Positions 44,136-53,862 of a DNA stretch of 64,000 nucleotides are shown one piece after another; position 1 is the first letter of the stretch; every line of letters starts with the position of its first letter. The position numbers were made by a program, and so were the translations under genes. The notes beneath the pieces are model-generated. The model had not been told where the DNA came from, searched no databases, and saw only the letters and a program-made list of their open reading frames with translations. This DNA is from Serratia nevei (GTDB lineage Bacteria > Pseudomonadota > Gammaproteobacteria > Enterobacterales > Enterobacteriaceae), in NCBI RefSeq assembly GCF_024160145.1, contig NZ_JAMYWQ010000016.1, positions 1 through 64,000 of the forward strand, written 5' to 3'.

Positions 44136-46295
44136 TCAGCAGTTTTTCTTGATCAGATTCGCCAGGGCCTGGATCTGCTCTCGAGTGATATGCACGTTGG
44201 AGGAGCCGCAGGCGAATACGACCTCTTCGATGGCGTTCAGCACGATCTTTTGGGCAGTCAAATGGTATGTTTCCTCGACCTTCACGGTGTCGCTCTTGAG
44301 CGTGGTGGTGCGCGGGCCCTTGACTACCTCGGTCTTGTCCACGCCGCTGATTTCGATGCGCTTGCCGCCCACGATGGAGCTGTGCAGCAGGCCCACGTTC
44401 TCCGAGTGCACCAGCCCTACGTTGAAGGTGGACAGCAGGCCGACTTTCTCCATGCGCATCTGGCCGACCGTGATGCTCCATTTCTTCTTGATGTGGTCGG
44501 TTTCGTTCTGGTCGATGGTTTTCTTGCGGCTCTGGTGCACCGTCAGCGTCTCGTCGAGGTCGACTTCTTCCGTGCGCCAGCCATGCACGTTGATCTTCTC
44601 GTTGCGATCCACCACCTCCGTGCGGTCGCGGTGGATGGTGCTGAACTCGTCGCGGTCGATGGTCTTGCGCCTGTCGTTGCCCACCCACTTGTCTTCGTCG
44701 TGTTCGACCTCGGTGAGCTGGTCTTTCTGCGCGTGCAGCCACAACTGTTCTTCGCCGGCCTTGTCCTCGAAGCGCAGCGCGTTGGCCGTGCCGGGGCTGT
44801 CCTTCATGCCGTCGCCCGGCGTGCCGCCTTTGCTGCTGCGCGTCTTGATGCCGCTCTGGGTCTTGTTCGCCGGTAACTGCCACGGCGGCATCTGCATCGC
44901 GTTGTAGACGCTGCCGGTGATGATGGGATAGTCCGGGTCGCCGTTCAGAAAATCGACGATGACTTCCTGCCCGATGCGCGGGATGTGCATGGTGCCGTAG
45001 TTGGCTCCGGCCCAGGTCTGCGATACGCGAATCCAGCAACTGCTGTTTTCGTCCATCTGGCCGTAGCGGTCCCATTGGAACTGCACCTTCACGCGGCCGT
45101 ACTGGTCGGTATAGATTTCTTCGCCTGCCGGGCCGGTGACGACGGCGGTTTGCGAGCCGATCGCACTGGGTTTGGGCGTCACCCGCTGGCTGCGGTAGGG
45201 CACCCGCTTGGGCACGGCCGTGAAACTGATGCGGTATGTGGTCGGGTTATCGGTGCCCGCACGCTTGCCGCCGCCCGATCCTCCGGCACCATCGCTGCGG
45301 CGCACGTTCTCCGTAAACTGGTATTGCGTCGATTCGATCAGGTAGTCCTGGTTCTGATCGTCGCGCGGGTATTTGTGGAAGGTGAAGAAGTAGCCTGGCG
45401 CGATATTGCGGGCATTGCCTTCGCCCTGCACCAGCTCGCGCTGGGCCTGCTGCTGCTCGATGCGGATGCGGGCGTAGTTCTCGCCATCGCCCATGTCGGT
45501 ATAGCCGCCCGGCCAGTCGTAAATCTCCCGGCTGTCTTCGGCATGGCCTGCGGGCTGCTGCTGGCGCGTGGTAAGGTCGGCCTTGGGTTTCTCAAAATCG
45601 TAGTCGTCGGCCTCGAAATGGCCCGAGGCAATGTCTTCGGCAAACGACCAACCGTCGATGAAATCTTCATCCTTCACATGGGCGGCGCGGTCGCCCGAAT
45701 AATAGGGAATGGTGCTGGGGCCGGGCAGAGGCCCATGGCTGCCGATATCGTCGGCCAGCACCAGGGTATGGCTGCCGTTGCTGTGGGTAAAGTAGTAGTG
45801 CGAACCTTCTAGTTCCATCAGGCGCGAGACGAAATTGAAGTCGCTCTCGCCGTGCTGGACGATATAGGGCCATTCCCTGTAGGTTCCGGTCAGTTTGTCC
45901 TCGATGGGGAAACCGTATTTACCCAGCACTTCCTTGACGATATCGGGGACTTTCTTGAACTGGAATATCTTGAAGTCGGTGCGGCGCGTGGCATGCCACA
46001 ACCAGGGACGCAGCACCGCGTCATAGGCATAGAAATCTCCGTCTTTTCCGCTGTAGGTGAATTGGGTCACCTGCCCCGACAGAAACCGCTGGCCGCTGCC
46101 GCCGATTTCGGTGGTCAGGTCCACCTCGATACTCATGTCCTTGCCGAGCAGGGATTTGGCGGAGATGGATGCGGACTCGCTGATGAGCCGTACCCGAAAC
46201 TCGTACAGCTGGGAGATTTTTTCCTTCCCGGCCAGCGCGCGAAACTCCAGTTGCTCGCCCAATGGGCTGTGCGCGATGAACGTTCGATTCCCCAT
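44136..46295 (-). CDS. vgrG: VgrG type VI secretion spike protein
   Basis: This 719-residue trimeric spike protein has the gp27-like N-terminus (FIAHSPLGEQLEFRALAGKEKISQLYEFRV), the middle YIVQHGESDFNFVSRLMELEGSHYYF, the OB-fold region PYRSQRVTPKPSAIGSQTAVVTGPAGEEIYTDQYGRVKVQFQWDR, and the gp5-like repeat end. There is no C-terminal effector extension. The start at 46295 (MGNRTFIAHS) has GGGAGG upstream. It precedes the PAAR-Rhs gene by 59 bases on the same strand. No Hcp, TssB/C or Tap/EagR-type chaperone gene is present, so it must use a T6SS encoded elsewhere. Confidence 0.93.
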   Translation of the reverse strand: MGNRTFIAHSPLGEQLEFRALAGKEKISQLYEFRVRLISESASISAKSLLGKDMSIEVDLTTEIGGSGQRFLSGQVTQFTYSGKDGDFYAYDAVLRPWLWHATRRTDFKIFQFKKVPDIVKEVLGKYGFPIEDKLTGTYREWPYIVQHGESDFNFVSRLMELEGSHYYFTHSNGSHTLVLADDIGSHGPLPGPSTIPYYSGDRAAHVKDEDFIDGWSFAEDIASGHFEADDYDFEKPKADLTTRQQQPAGHAEDSREIYDWPGGYTDMGDGENYARIRIEQQQAQRELVQGEGNARNIAPGYFFTFHKYPRDDQNQDYLIESTQYQFTENVRRSDGAGGSGGGKRAGTDNPTTYRISFTAVPKRVPYRSQRVTPKPSAIGSQTAVVTGPAGEEIYTDQYGRVKVQFQWDRYGQMDENSSCWIRVSQTWAGANYGTMHIPRIGQEVIVDFLNGDPDYPIITGSVYNAMQMPPWQLPANKTQSGIKTRSSKGGTPGDGMKDSPGTANALRFEDKAGEEQLWLHAQKDQLTEVEHDEDKWVGNDRRKTIDRDEFSTIHRDRTEVVDRNEKINVHGWRTEEVDLDETLTVHQSRKKTIDQNETDHIKKKWSITVGQMRMEKVGLLSTFNVGLVHSENVGLLHSSIVGGKRIEISGVDKTEVVKGPRTTTLKSDTVKVEETYHLTAQKIVLNAIEEVVFACGSSNVHITREQIQALANLIKKNC

Positions 46296-47512
46296 TTTGC
46301 CTCCCTCTGGCCACCGCGAAGGTGCGCCAGTCCATCCCTGTTGTTTCAACTATTGAGTGATATTTCCGGTCACTGAAATCAACAGTTCCGGGTTGCTCTG
46401 CGCCGCATCTTAGGGGCGCAAGGGCTGGGCGGAGCTTAAAAACCTTATGGTTTGGTTGAATTAACTATCAATAACCAAAGTTCAATCCGTTTAACCTATT
46501 TAATCGAGGGGAAGTGGTTTTCCTGATGTCCGCCTTTGTCCGTGGCGGGCTCGCAAGGTCAAGGTTCGGGCATGCCTTCGCGGCCTGCGGCCTTGACCAA
46601 GAGGCGCTGCCTCTTGGAACTCCGTTCTCGCCGAAGGGCAAGGGTGCAGGGGTAAAGGCCCCCTGCACCCCGCCATGAGGCTGGGTCGCTGCGCGGGCGT
46701 CAATGGTGCGCTGCGCCGGGTGCTCGCCTGCGGCTGCGCGCCCGCCATTGACCCCCGCTACGCTCAACAAATCAAGCTGCCCGCTTTGGGTGGGCAATGG
46801 GGGGCCATTGCACGGCCAAAGCGGGTAGCCGGCAAGCCCCGCAGGGGCGCGTCAGCAGGGGCGCCGCAAGCTGGCCCAGGTCCATTGCGCTGCTGCCGCA
46901 GGGCCTTTTGCACGGTCCCCAGCAACGCGAAGGGCCGTCACTGCACACCGCAGTGACGGCCCCCCACCTCCCGCGCGAAATATGGGCTTGGGCACGTTCC
47001 TATTGTTTGCGGCATGCGTGACGATGCCCACCTACACTGGGCCTGCACGACGCCAAGTCCGATGGGCTTTGTACATCGGCATCCCCAACGGCGCAGGTTC
47101 CTGCAAGCGTCTCCCTACCCAGGGCGGAACCCTCCCCAGGCATGCCCAGGCTCCCCCGCATGCCGCTCCTACCCACGGAGCAGAGCCATTTTTCTCCGGC
47201 TGTTCTCGTCATTCCTGCGCCCACGGCGCGCTATTCCTGTGGCCACGTTTCGAGTGCAACGCTCGCTGGCCGGTCTTACCCATCTCACTCACTCAAAGGA
47301 GGTTTTTGTCACCGCTATCCGCATTGCGTTGTCTTGCTGTTCCTCCGTCCCACCTCCCCGCAGGGAGTGCGACGGACGCCTCATGAGAGGCAAACCGGTG
47401 TTCTGAGCACCATGCCCTTGTCCTTCGGGAGCCTCGCCTGGCGAGCCGGCAATTTCACTTACCTGTTGTTTCTCAGAGATCACGATTTGAATTTGCACGG
47501 CCAGGAGGGCGA
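46296..47512. other. Long GC-rich non-coding region with hairpins
   Basis: This gap between the divergent vgrG and integrase-domain genes shows no credible protein gene. Several frames are open because of the high GC content, but they lack ribosome binding sites and natural composition. The left half holds a series of strong inverted repeats (46557-46961). AAAGGAGG at 47297 and AGGAGG at 47503 look like ribosome binding sites, and the latter serves the next gene. Similar long structured gaps are common on SPI-7/PFGI-1-type islands. Confidence 0.6.
46557..46961. repeat. Cluster of strong inverted repeats
   Basis: These perfect stems follow one another: GGTCAAGG (46557) with CCTTGACC (46591); CAAGAGGC (46598) with GCCTCTTG (46609); GGGTGCAGGGG (46642) with its 11-base complement (46660); GTCAATGG (46699) with CCATTGAC (46745); GCAATGG (46794) with CCATTGC (46805); and a 12-bp stem GGCCGTCACTGC (46933) with its complement (46950), loop ACACC. 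None has a T tract typical of terminators except weakly. A transfer or replication origin, or a structured RNA, is possible. Confidence 0.65.
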
Positions 47513-48376
47513 ATGGATGACTTGACCTACTCTCTGCGCCAACTGTGTCGGCGCAACCGCGACGGCAGCCACAACACGCAGGCCGACCGCCTGCGCGGGC
47601 TGACGCTGGTGGCACGGCAGTTGGAGGAAGGCGGGTTTCGGCGGATGACGGCGACTTCTCTCAAGGGCAAGCATGTCGATGCGCTGGTCGAGCGCTGGCA
47701 GGCCGAGGGGCTGTCTGCCGGTACCCTGAAAAACCGCATGGCGCATTTGCGCTGGTGGGCAGAGAAGGTGGGCAAGGCCGGTGTCATTCCGGCCGACAAT
47801 ACGCGGCTCGGCATTCCGGAGCGGCAGCATGTCACCAATGCCGATAAGTCGAAGACGTTGGGGGATGCACTCGATGGCGTGCGCGATGCGCATGTGCGGA
47901 TGAGCCTGCAATTGCAGCAGGCTTTCGGGCTGCGGCGCGAGGAGTCCATCAAGTTCCAGCCGGGCTATGCGGACCGGGGCGACCATATCGCGCTGAAAGG
48001 CAGTTGGACCAAGGGCGGGCGCGAGCGCACGGTGCCGGTCACCACGGCCGAGCAGCGGCACGTGCTGGACCTGGCGCACCAGGTGGCCGGTGCGGGGTCG
48101 CTGATCCCGGCGCACAAGAATTTCATCCAGCAGCGCCACACCTATGACGGGCAGTGCAAAGCGGCCGGCCTGAGCCATATGCATGGGCTGCGGCATCGGT
48201 ACGCGCAGGATCGCTATGAGGCGCTGACGGGGTGGAAAGCGCCGGCCGCTGGCGGGCCTTCGGCGCGGTCGCTGACGCCGGCGCAGCGCGCGCTAGACAC
48301 GCAGGCGCGGCAGGCGATTAGCCGCGAGCTGGGGCATGAGCGGACGCAGATTACGGCGGTTTATCTTGGGAGGTAG
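47513..48376 (+). CDS. Integrase-domain protein of genomic islands
   Basis: This 287-residue tyrosine-recombinase-like protein has an N-terminal SAM-like domain (residues 1-110) and a catalytic part with GLRREES (first Arg), HGLRHRYAQDRY (HxxR) and a final ELGHERTQITAVYLGR with the candidate Tyr. It is the type annotated as integrase domain-containing protein (Phage_int_SAM_2/Integrase_1) on SPI-7/PFGI-1-like islands, distinct from the P4-type integrase next to it. GGAGG precedes ATG 47513. It may resolve multimers or invert DNA rather than integrate the element. Confidence 0.78.
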   Translation: MDDLTYSLRQLCRRNRDGSHNTQADRLRGLTLVARQLEEGGFRRMTATSLKGKHVDALVERWQAEGLSAGTLKNRMAHLRWWAEKVGKAGVIPADNTRLGIPERQHVTNADKSKTLGDALDGVRDAHVRMSLQLQQAFGLRREESIKFQPGYADRGDHIALKGSWTKGGRERTVPVTTAEQRHVLDLAHQVAGAGSLIPAHKNFIQQRHTYDGQCKAAGLSHMHGLRHRYAQDRYEALTGWKAPAAGGPSARSLTPAQRALDTQARQAISRELGHERTQITAVYLGR

Positions 48377-48566
48377 TGCTTTCCGTCAAGGCTTGATAGC
48401 CCAAATTTTGAAGCGTCAGCGGTGCTGCACTACCGGGCACGCGACGGACGAAATGCAGGCTGAGATTTCCCGGCTTTGACCGACGTTTTGTCGCGCCTTG
48501 TAAAAGTGCCTGGTACCTTCTTCTTCGGAATCGGCACCAGGCGCTCAACACCGTTGTGGCGAAGAA

Positions 48567-49778
48567 TCAGCCGTATGCGATGCCTCCAATCTCGCGCAGA
48601 TAATCCGCCCACTCCTGCATCAACTGTTTTCTGTCGGCCAGCAGCAGGGCCTTGTTGTAAGTGGCCCGCACCCTATTGCTTTCCACGTGGGCCAGTTGTC
48701 GCTCGATGGCATCAGGACGATAGCCATGTTCGTTGGCCCAGGTTGAGAAAGTTGTACGCCAGCAGTGCGGCGTTGCCCTGGGGCCCAGGTTCATGTCGCG
48801 CATGGCATAGGTCAAGCGATTGGGGGTCGTAAAACCCTTGCCGCTGCGATGCGGGAACAGGTAGCGCCCGGTTCCTGAAATCTGCTTGATCTGGTGAAGT
48901 ACTTCGATCGCCGAATCTGAGAGAGGGCAGATATGGTCGCGCCTCGCCTTCATCTTGGCGGCAGGGCGACGCCATAGGTTGTCCACAAAATCGAACTCGT
49001 CCCATTCGGCATCCGCCGCCTCACCGGGGCGGCAGGCGGTCAGCGCGATGAACTTGAGGCACAGAACGGTTTCCGGGTAGCCGCGATAGCTCTGCAACTT
49101 GTGATAGAAGGCCTGGACCTGCTCACGGGTCATGACGGCCTTGCTTTGGCTCACTGGCATGCGCAACAGGCCGCGCAATCCGGGAATCGGATTGCTTTCT
49201 GCCAAGCCACGGACCACTGCAAACTCAAACAGTGCCGACAGGTCGCCTTTCACATGAATGCCCGCCCAGGCCCCGTGCGCCTTGCACGCTTCCAGAATGG
49301 GACGAATCAGGTTCGGACCGATTTCATCCATGCTCAAGCCGTCCAGCTTGGGGGCCAGATACTTCCTTATCCGCGACTCTTTCGTGCGGTACGAACTGAC
49401 GGCAAACACCGGCTTGATATCGGCTAGATAGGCTTTGGTCACCTTGGCAAAGGTGCCGTCCTTTTCCCGCCTGAGCGCCTCGGCCTCTTCGATATTGCGA
49501 CGTTTGACGTCCTGGCGATCACGGGACGGATGAATCCCTTGCTTGATAAGCGAACGTGCAGTATCCCGTGCAGCCCGAGCCTGAGCGAGGCTGACTTTGG
49601 GAAAGGTGCCGATGGCGAAGAGGTTCTCCTTCCCCTCGATCCGGTACTTCCACCGCCAGCGTTTTCCGCCAGACGGTGTGATTTGAAGGAACAGGCCGCC
49701 CCCATCTGAGAGCTTGTAGGTGCGCTCGGTCGGTTTGGCTGATTTGACTTTGAGGTCTGTTAGCAAGTTTTCGGGCAT
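48567..49778 (-). CDS. P4-type tyrosine integrase of the ychF-inserted element
   Basis: This integrase has 403 residues: N-terminal DUF4102-like arm-binding domain (LTDLKVKSAKPTERTYKLSDGGGLFLQI, residues 5-32), core-binding domain (about 105-200), and catalytic domain with Arg in TACRPGEA, HxxR in HCWRTTF and the nucleophile Tyr in RVRATYNKA. It lies 199 bp from the ychF 3' end with its start toward the attachment site, the usual layout for integrases that target 3' ends of genes. It should catalyse integration and excision at the 22-bp repeat. Confidence 0.92.
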   Translation of the reverse strand: MPENLLTDLKVKSAKPTERTYKLSDGGGLFLQITPSGGKRWRWKYRIEGKENLFAIGTFPKVSLAQARAARDTARSLIKQGIHPSRDRQDVKRRNIEEAEALRREKDGTFAKVTKAYLADIKPVFAVSSYRTKESRIRKYLAPKLDGLSMDEIGPNLIRPILEACKAHGAWAGIHVKGDLSALFEFAVVRGLAESNPIPGLRGLLRMPVSQSKAVMTREQVQAFYHKLQSYRGYPETVLCLKFIALTACRPGEAADAEWDEFDFVDNLWRRPAAKMKARRDHICPLSDSAIEVLHQIKQISGTGRYLFPHRSGKGFTTPNRLTYAMRDMNLGPRATPHCWRTTFSTWANEHGYRPDAIERQLAHVESNRVRATYNKALLLADRKQLMQEWADYLREIGGIAYG

Positions 49779-49804
49779 ATCTCATCTCCCGAGCGGGGAA
49801 AAAA

Positions 49805-49846
49805 GTACCCCCACTCTTGAACTCAGATACCCCCAAAAGTACCCCC
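49805..49846. repeat. GTACCCCC repeats at the integrase end
   Basis: GTACCCCC occurs at 49805-49812 and 49839-49846, with TACCCCC at 49828-49834, between the integrase start and the attachment site. They match the repeats at the other end (33296-33335). They are likely arm sites and may also regulate the integrase promoter. Confidence 0.65.
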
Positions 49847-49975
49847 AGCTTTTCTGGACCTCAGCAAACAATAGGAATTCTCAGTGGACCCTATTGTTTG
49901 CCTCAACTCTATGATTCAAAAGAGTTTTATTGTCCAGGGAGTGCTCTTAAGCTCCACTGAAATCCAGCCCGAAAC

Positions 49976-49997
49976 CGTCAGACGTTAAACAAGAAGT
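49976..49997. other. Attachment site within the 3' end of ychF
   Basis: These last codons and stop of ychF (CGTCAGACGTT core on the plus strand) are repeated at 33189-33210. The reading frame of ychF is intact because the element restores the same terminus. Confidence 0.87.
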
Positions 49998-51069
49998 TCA
50001 TCACGTCGCCGTCTTTGACGATGTAGTCTTTACCTTCGGAACGCATTTTGCCGGCCTCTTTGGCGCCTTGTTCACCCTTGTAGGTGATGAAGTCGTCATA
50101 AGAGATGGTTTGCGCGCGGATAAAGCCTTTCTCGAAGTCGGTGTGGATCTTGCCGGCCGCCTGCGGGGCGGTGGCGCCGACCGGGATGGTCCAGGCGCGT
50201 ACTTCTTTCACGCCGGCGGTGAAGTAGGTCTGCAGGTTCAGCAGTTCATAACCGGCGCGGATCACGCGGTTCAGGCCCGGCTCTTCCAGGCCCAGTTCGG
50301 CCATGAACTCGTCGCGCTCTTCGTCTTCCAGCTCGGCGATGTCGGATTCCACCGCGGCGCACACGGCAACCACCACGGAGCCTTCGGCGTCGGCGATTTT
50401 ACGCACGGTGTCCAGGTACGGGTTGTTCTCGAAGCCGTCTTCGTTGACGTTGGCGATGTACATGGTCGGCTTCAGCGTCAGGAAGCTCAGGTATTTGATC
50501 GCCGCTTTGTCTTCTGCGGTCAGATCCAGCGCGCGCAGCATGCCGGCGTTTTCCAGGTGCGGCAGGCATTTCTCCAGCGCCGCCAGCTCGGCCTTGGCGT
50601 CTTTGTCGCCGCCTTTGGCTTTCTTCTGCACGCGGTGGATGGCGCGCTCGCAGGTGTCCAGGTCAGACAGCGCCAGCTCGGTGTTGATGACGTCGATGTC
50701 TTCGGCCGGATCGACCTTGTTGTTGACGTGGATGATGTTGTCGTTCTCGAAGCAGCGCACCACGTGGCCGATGGCTTCGGTTTCGCGGATGTTGGTCAGG
50801 AACTGGTTGCCCAGGCCTTCACCCTTGGACGCGCCTTTCACCAGGCCGGCGATGTCGACGAATTCCATGGTGGTCGGCAGAATGCGCTGCGGCTTGACGA
50901 TCTCGGCCAGCTTATCCAGACGCGGATCGGGCATCGGCACCACACCGGTGTTCGGTTCAATGGTGCAGAACGGGAAGTTGGCTGCTTCAATGCCCGCTTT
51001 GGTCAACGCGTTGAACAGGGTGGATTTGCCTACGTTAGGCAGGCCGACGATACCGCATTTGAATCCCAT
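49978..51069 (-). CDS. ychF: Redox-regulated ATPase YchF
   Basis: This 363-residue Obg-related cytosolic P-loop protein is the same length as E. coli YchF. It has GLPNVGKST (residues 8-16), switch segment [17 protein letters not shown], the non-canonical NVNE in place of NKxD that gives ATP preference, a coiled-coil arm (about 125-160) and a C-terminal TGS domain ([28 protein letters not shown]). It is involved in ribosome-linked stress responses. Its last codons serve as the attachment site of the neighbouring element. Confidence 0.96.
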   Translation of the reverse strand: MGFKCGIVGLPNVGKSTLFNALTKAGIEAANFPFCTIEPNTGVVPMPDPRLDKLAEIVKPQRILPTTMEFVDIAGLVKGASKGEGLGNQFLTNIRETEAIGHVVRCFENDNIIHVNNKVDPAEDIDVINTELALSDLDTCERAIHRVQKKAKGGDKDAKAELAALEKCLPHLENAGMLRALDLTAEDKAAIKYLSFLTLKPTMYIANVNEDGFENNPYLDTVRKIADAEGSVVVAVCAAVESDIAELEDEERDEFMAELGLEEPGLNRVIRAGYELLNLQTYFTAGVKEVRAWTIPVGATAPQAAGKIHTDFEKGFIRAQTISYDDFITYKGEQGAKEAGKMRSEGKDYIVKDGDVMNFLFNV

Positions 51070-51403
51070 GTTGTAATCACCTTAAATATCTTAACTATCA
51101 GCCGGTTAGGTTTAACCGGCTGCATAAAGGGCAAAATAATGCCGCTATTATACACGTAATGGGCGTTTATCTCGATCAGACTTGCTTGGCCGGGGCGAGC
51201 GCAGCGCGGGCGACCGGTTTTTGATTGAGATTTGGATCACATTTACCCATACTGGCCGTTCTGATTAACCGACAGGAAACGCGCCGGATGTATTTCTTGC
51301 CTACGCCACCCTGAGCTGTGCCCGCCTGCAGTCTGCCGCCCCTTGCGGCCCCTCCTGCCCGCTACGCGGGGAGATGATGTCATCTGTCATAAGTGAATAA
51401 TGC

Positions 51404-52933
51404 ATGTTTAACCTGAGTAACGTCAGGATCGCGGACGTTAAAAATGAAGTCCTGGCGGGCTTTGTGGTGGCGGTTTCGATGATCCCCGAGGCGGTCGGCT
51501 TTTCGCTGGTCGCCGGTCTTTCACCGATCGTCGGTTTGCATACCGCGTTTATTATCGGCCTGGTCACGGCGCTGTTCGGCGGCAAGCCGGGCATGGTTTC
51601 CGGCGCCGCCGGCTCCATTGTGGTGGTGTTGATGAGCCTGGCGGCGCAGTACGGCATGGGCTACGTGCTGTGGGCCACGCTGTTTGCCGGGGCGATTCAA
51701 ATCCTGATCGGCGCCTTCCGGCTGGGCAAGTTCATTCGTCTGGTGCCGCTGCCGGCGATCCACGGCTTCGTTAACGGTCTGGCGATCGTCATCATGCTGG
51801 CGCAGCTGAAGATGATCGCCGGGCAGGGGCCGCTGATGTACGGCCTGGTGGCGCTGGCGATTGCGGTGGTGGTGCTGTTCCCGCGCCTGACCAAAGCCAT
51901 TCCGTCTTCGCTGGCGGCGCTGCTGGTGGTTTCGGCGTTGGCGATCGGCCTCAATCTGCACACGCTGCGGGTGGGCGATCTGGCGGACATTTCCGGCGCG
52001 CTGCCGCACTTTAGCCTGCCGACGGCGCCGCTCACGCTGGAGATGGTACGGGTGGTGTTGCCCTATGCGGTGGTGATCGCCCTGGTCGGTTTGATTGAAT
52101 CGCTGCTGACCATGACGGTGCTGGATGAAATGGGCGGCAAGAAGGGGAACGGCAACCGCGAAAGCATCGCGCAGGGCGCCGGTAACGCGGTATGCGGCCT
52201 GTTCGGCTGCTTCGCCGGCTGCGCGATGATCGGCCAGTCGATCATCAACTTCACCTCGGGCGGGCGCGGGCGTATCTCCGGCACGGTGGGCGCCATCCTG
52301 CTGATTCTGTTCGTGGTCAGCCTGTCGCGCTATATCGGCCTGCTGCCGGTGGCGGCGCTGGCCGGGGTGATGCTGGTAGTGTGTTACAACACTTTCGAGT
52401 GGAGCTCGCTGCGCCGTTTGCGCCGCATGCCGAAGGCGGACGCGCTGGTGATGCTCGCCGTCACGCTGATCACCATCTTTACCGATCTGGCGGTGGCGGT
52501 GATCAGCGGGGTGATTATCTCGGCGCTGGTGTTCGCCTGGCAGCAGGCGCGCATCCGTGTGCGCCAGCGGCAGGTGACGGGCGAGGTGGCGGTGTATCAG
52601 CTCGATGGCCCACTGTTCTTCGGCTCTACCGCCGCTTTCGCCGAGCTGTTTGACCCGCAGAGCGATCCGCAGAACGTGGTGCTGGATTTTGCCGGCACCC
52701 GGGTGATGGATTCCAGCGGCGTAGAGGCGATCGATAAGCTGACGGCGCGTTATCTGGCGGCCGGGAAAAGCATTCGGCTGCGCCACCTGAGCGGTGACTG
52801 CGTGCGCTTGCTCAAGCGCGCCGGGCCGTTCTGCAGCCATGAGCTGGACGATCCGCAGTATTACGTGGCGGAAGAGGGCTTCACCGCCGATGACTGCCGC
52901 GTGAGCGAGGAGACCTTCAACCCGCGCGGTTAG
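51404..52933 (+). CDS. SulP-family anion transporter
   Basis: This 509-residue inner-membrane transporter has about 12-14 hydrophobic segments starting with EVLAGFVVAVSMIPEAVGFSLVAG, the SulP signature GCAMIGQSIINFTSGGRGRISG (about 274-295), and a C-terminal STAS domain (about 395-490) with VMDSSGVEAIDKL. The substrate could be sulfate, bicarbonate or a dicarboxylate. It sits between ychF and pth, where E. coli has no such gene, and differs from the dauA gene at the right edge of the window. Confidence 0.85.
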   Translation: MFNLSNVRIADVKNEVLAGFVVAVSMIPEAVGFSLVAGLSPIVGLHTAFIIGLVTALFGGKPGMVSGAAGSIVVVLMSLAAQYGMGYVLWATLFAGAIQILIGAFRLGKFIRLVPLPAIHGFVNGLAIVIMLAQLKMIAGQGPLMYGLVALAIAVVVLFPRLTKAIPSSLAALLVVSALAIGLNLHTLRVGDLADISGALPHFSLPTAPLTLEMVRVVLPYAVVIALVGLIESLLTMTVLDEMGGKKGNGNRESIAQGAGNAVCGLFGCFAGCAMIGQSIINFTSGGRGRISGTVGAILLILFVVSLSRYIGLLPVAALAGVMLVVCYNTFEWSSLRRLRRMPKADALVMLAVTLITIFTDLAVAVISGVIISALVFAWQQARIRVRQRQVTGEVAVYQLDGPLFFGSTAAFAELFDPQSDPQNVVLDFAGTRVMDSSGVEAIDKLTARYLAAGKSIRLRHLSGDCVRLLKRAGPFCSHELDDPQYYVAEEGFTADDCRVSEETFNPRG

Positions 52934-52970
52934 AAGCAGGCAGCGGGCAGGGCGCCCGCTGCGGCAAGGT

Positions 52971-53561
52971 TCAGGCCTGCGCCTTGAAGCTGTGCAGGCG
53001 CTGAACGGTTTTTTCCAGCCCGTCCTTCATCAGCATTTCGGTGCAGCGCAGCGACTCGTCGATCGCTTCGTCAATCATCTTCTGCTCGCTGGCCGGCGGC
53101 TTGCCGAGCACGAAGCCCACCACCTTGTTCTTGTCACCCGGATGGCCGATGCCGATGCGCAGGCGATAGAAGTTCGGGTTGTTGCCGAACTTGTTCTGGA
53201 TGTCCTTCAGGCCGTTGTGGCCGCCGTTGCCACCGCCGAGCTTGATTTTGGCCACGCCGGGCGGCAGATCCAGTTCGTCGTGCGCCACCAGGATCTCGTT
53301 CGGTTCGATGCGGTAGAAGTTGGCCATCGCCAGCACCGCTTTGCCGCTCAGGTTCATGAAGGTGGTCGGCACCAGCAGGCGCACGTCGTTGCCCGCCAGG
53401 TTCAAGCGGGCGGTGTAGCCGAAGAACTTGCTCTCTTCTTTCAACTGCTGATTGTGGCGCTGGGCCAGCAGATCGACGTACCAGGCGCCGGCGTTGTGGC
53501 GCGTCTGGGCGTATTCCGCGCCCGGGTTGGCCAGGCCGACTATCAATTTAATACTGCTCAC
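52971..53561 (-). CDS. pth: Peptidyl-tRNA hydrolase
   Basis: This 196-residue cytosolic enzyme releases tRNA from prematurely terminated peptidyl-tRNA. The catalytic His22 lies in TRHNAGAW, and family residues include Asn70 in TTFMNLSGK, Asp in [11 protein letters not shown] and the [11 protein letters not shown] loop. The start is GTG at 53561, giving a protein two residues longer than E. coli Pth. It is convergent to the SulP gene and divergent to ychH, as in E. coli. Confidence 0.96.
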   Translation of the reverse strand: MSSIKLIVGLANPGAEYAQTRHNAGAWYVDLLAQRHNQQLKEESKFFGYTARLNLAGNDVRLLVPTTFMNLSGKAVLAMANFYRIEPNEILVAHDELDLPPGVAKIKLGGGNGGHNGLKDIQNKFGNNPNFYRLRIGIGHPGDKNKVVGFVLGKPPASEQKMIDEAIDESLRCTEMLMKDGLEKTVQRLHSFKAQA

Positions 53562-53862
53562 TGGGAGATTCGCTATGATCAGGGTAATGGAAAGGGCCTT
53601 AGTCTACCTGCCGGGGCGGCGAATGACAAAATTCGATCTGCGCCGGTGCCTTAGGTAAGAAAGACGAATGATTCATTAGCTGAATAATTCAATTTGTCCG
53701 CTAATTTTCAGCGGCGTGTTAAGAAGTGTCAATAATTCTTTACCATTTGTGATCGCCTCCGCAATCCCCTTGCCGTAACAAGGACTATACTTAACTTATC
53801 AAAGTGGGTTAACAAGTTGCAGCGTTATCCCGGTTGGCACATGGCAATCATGGAGGTGGCAT

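Noticed and set aside
44113-45075. A 320-codon minus-strand frame inside vgrG
   Set aside because: It lies in another frame of the recognisable VgrG gene and has an arginine/glutamine/histidine-rich, unnatural composition.
46982-47386. Plus-strand frames of 130 codons upstream of the integrase-domain gene
   Set aside because: They overlap in several frames with cysteine- and proline-rich translations and no start signals, so they look like chance frames in GC-rich DNA.
48377-48566. Short frames between the two recombinase genes (for example one ending near 48430)
   Set aside because: A segment reading IPKKKVPGTFTRRDKT looks protein-like, but it has no start signal and cannot be assigned.
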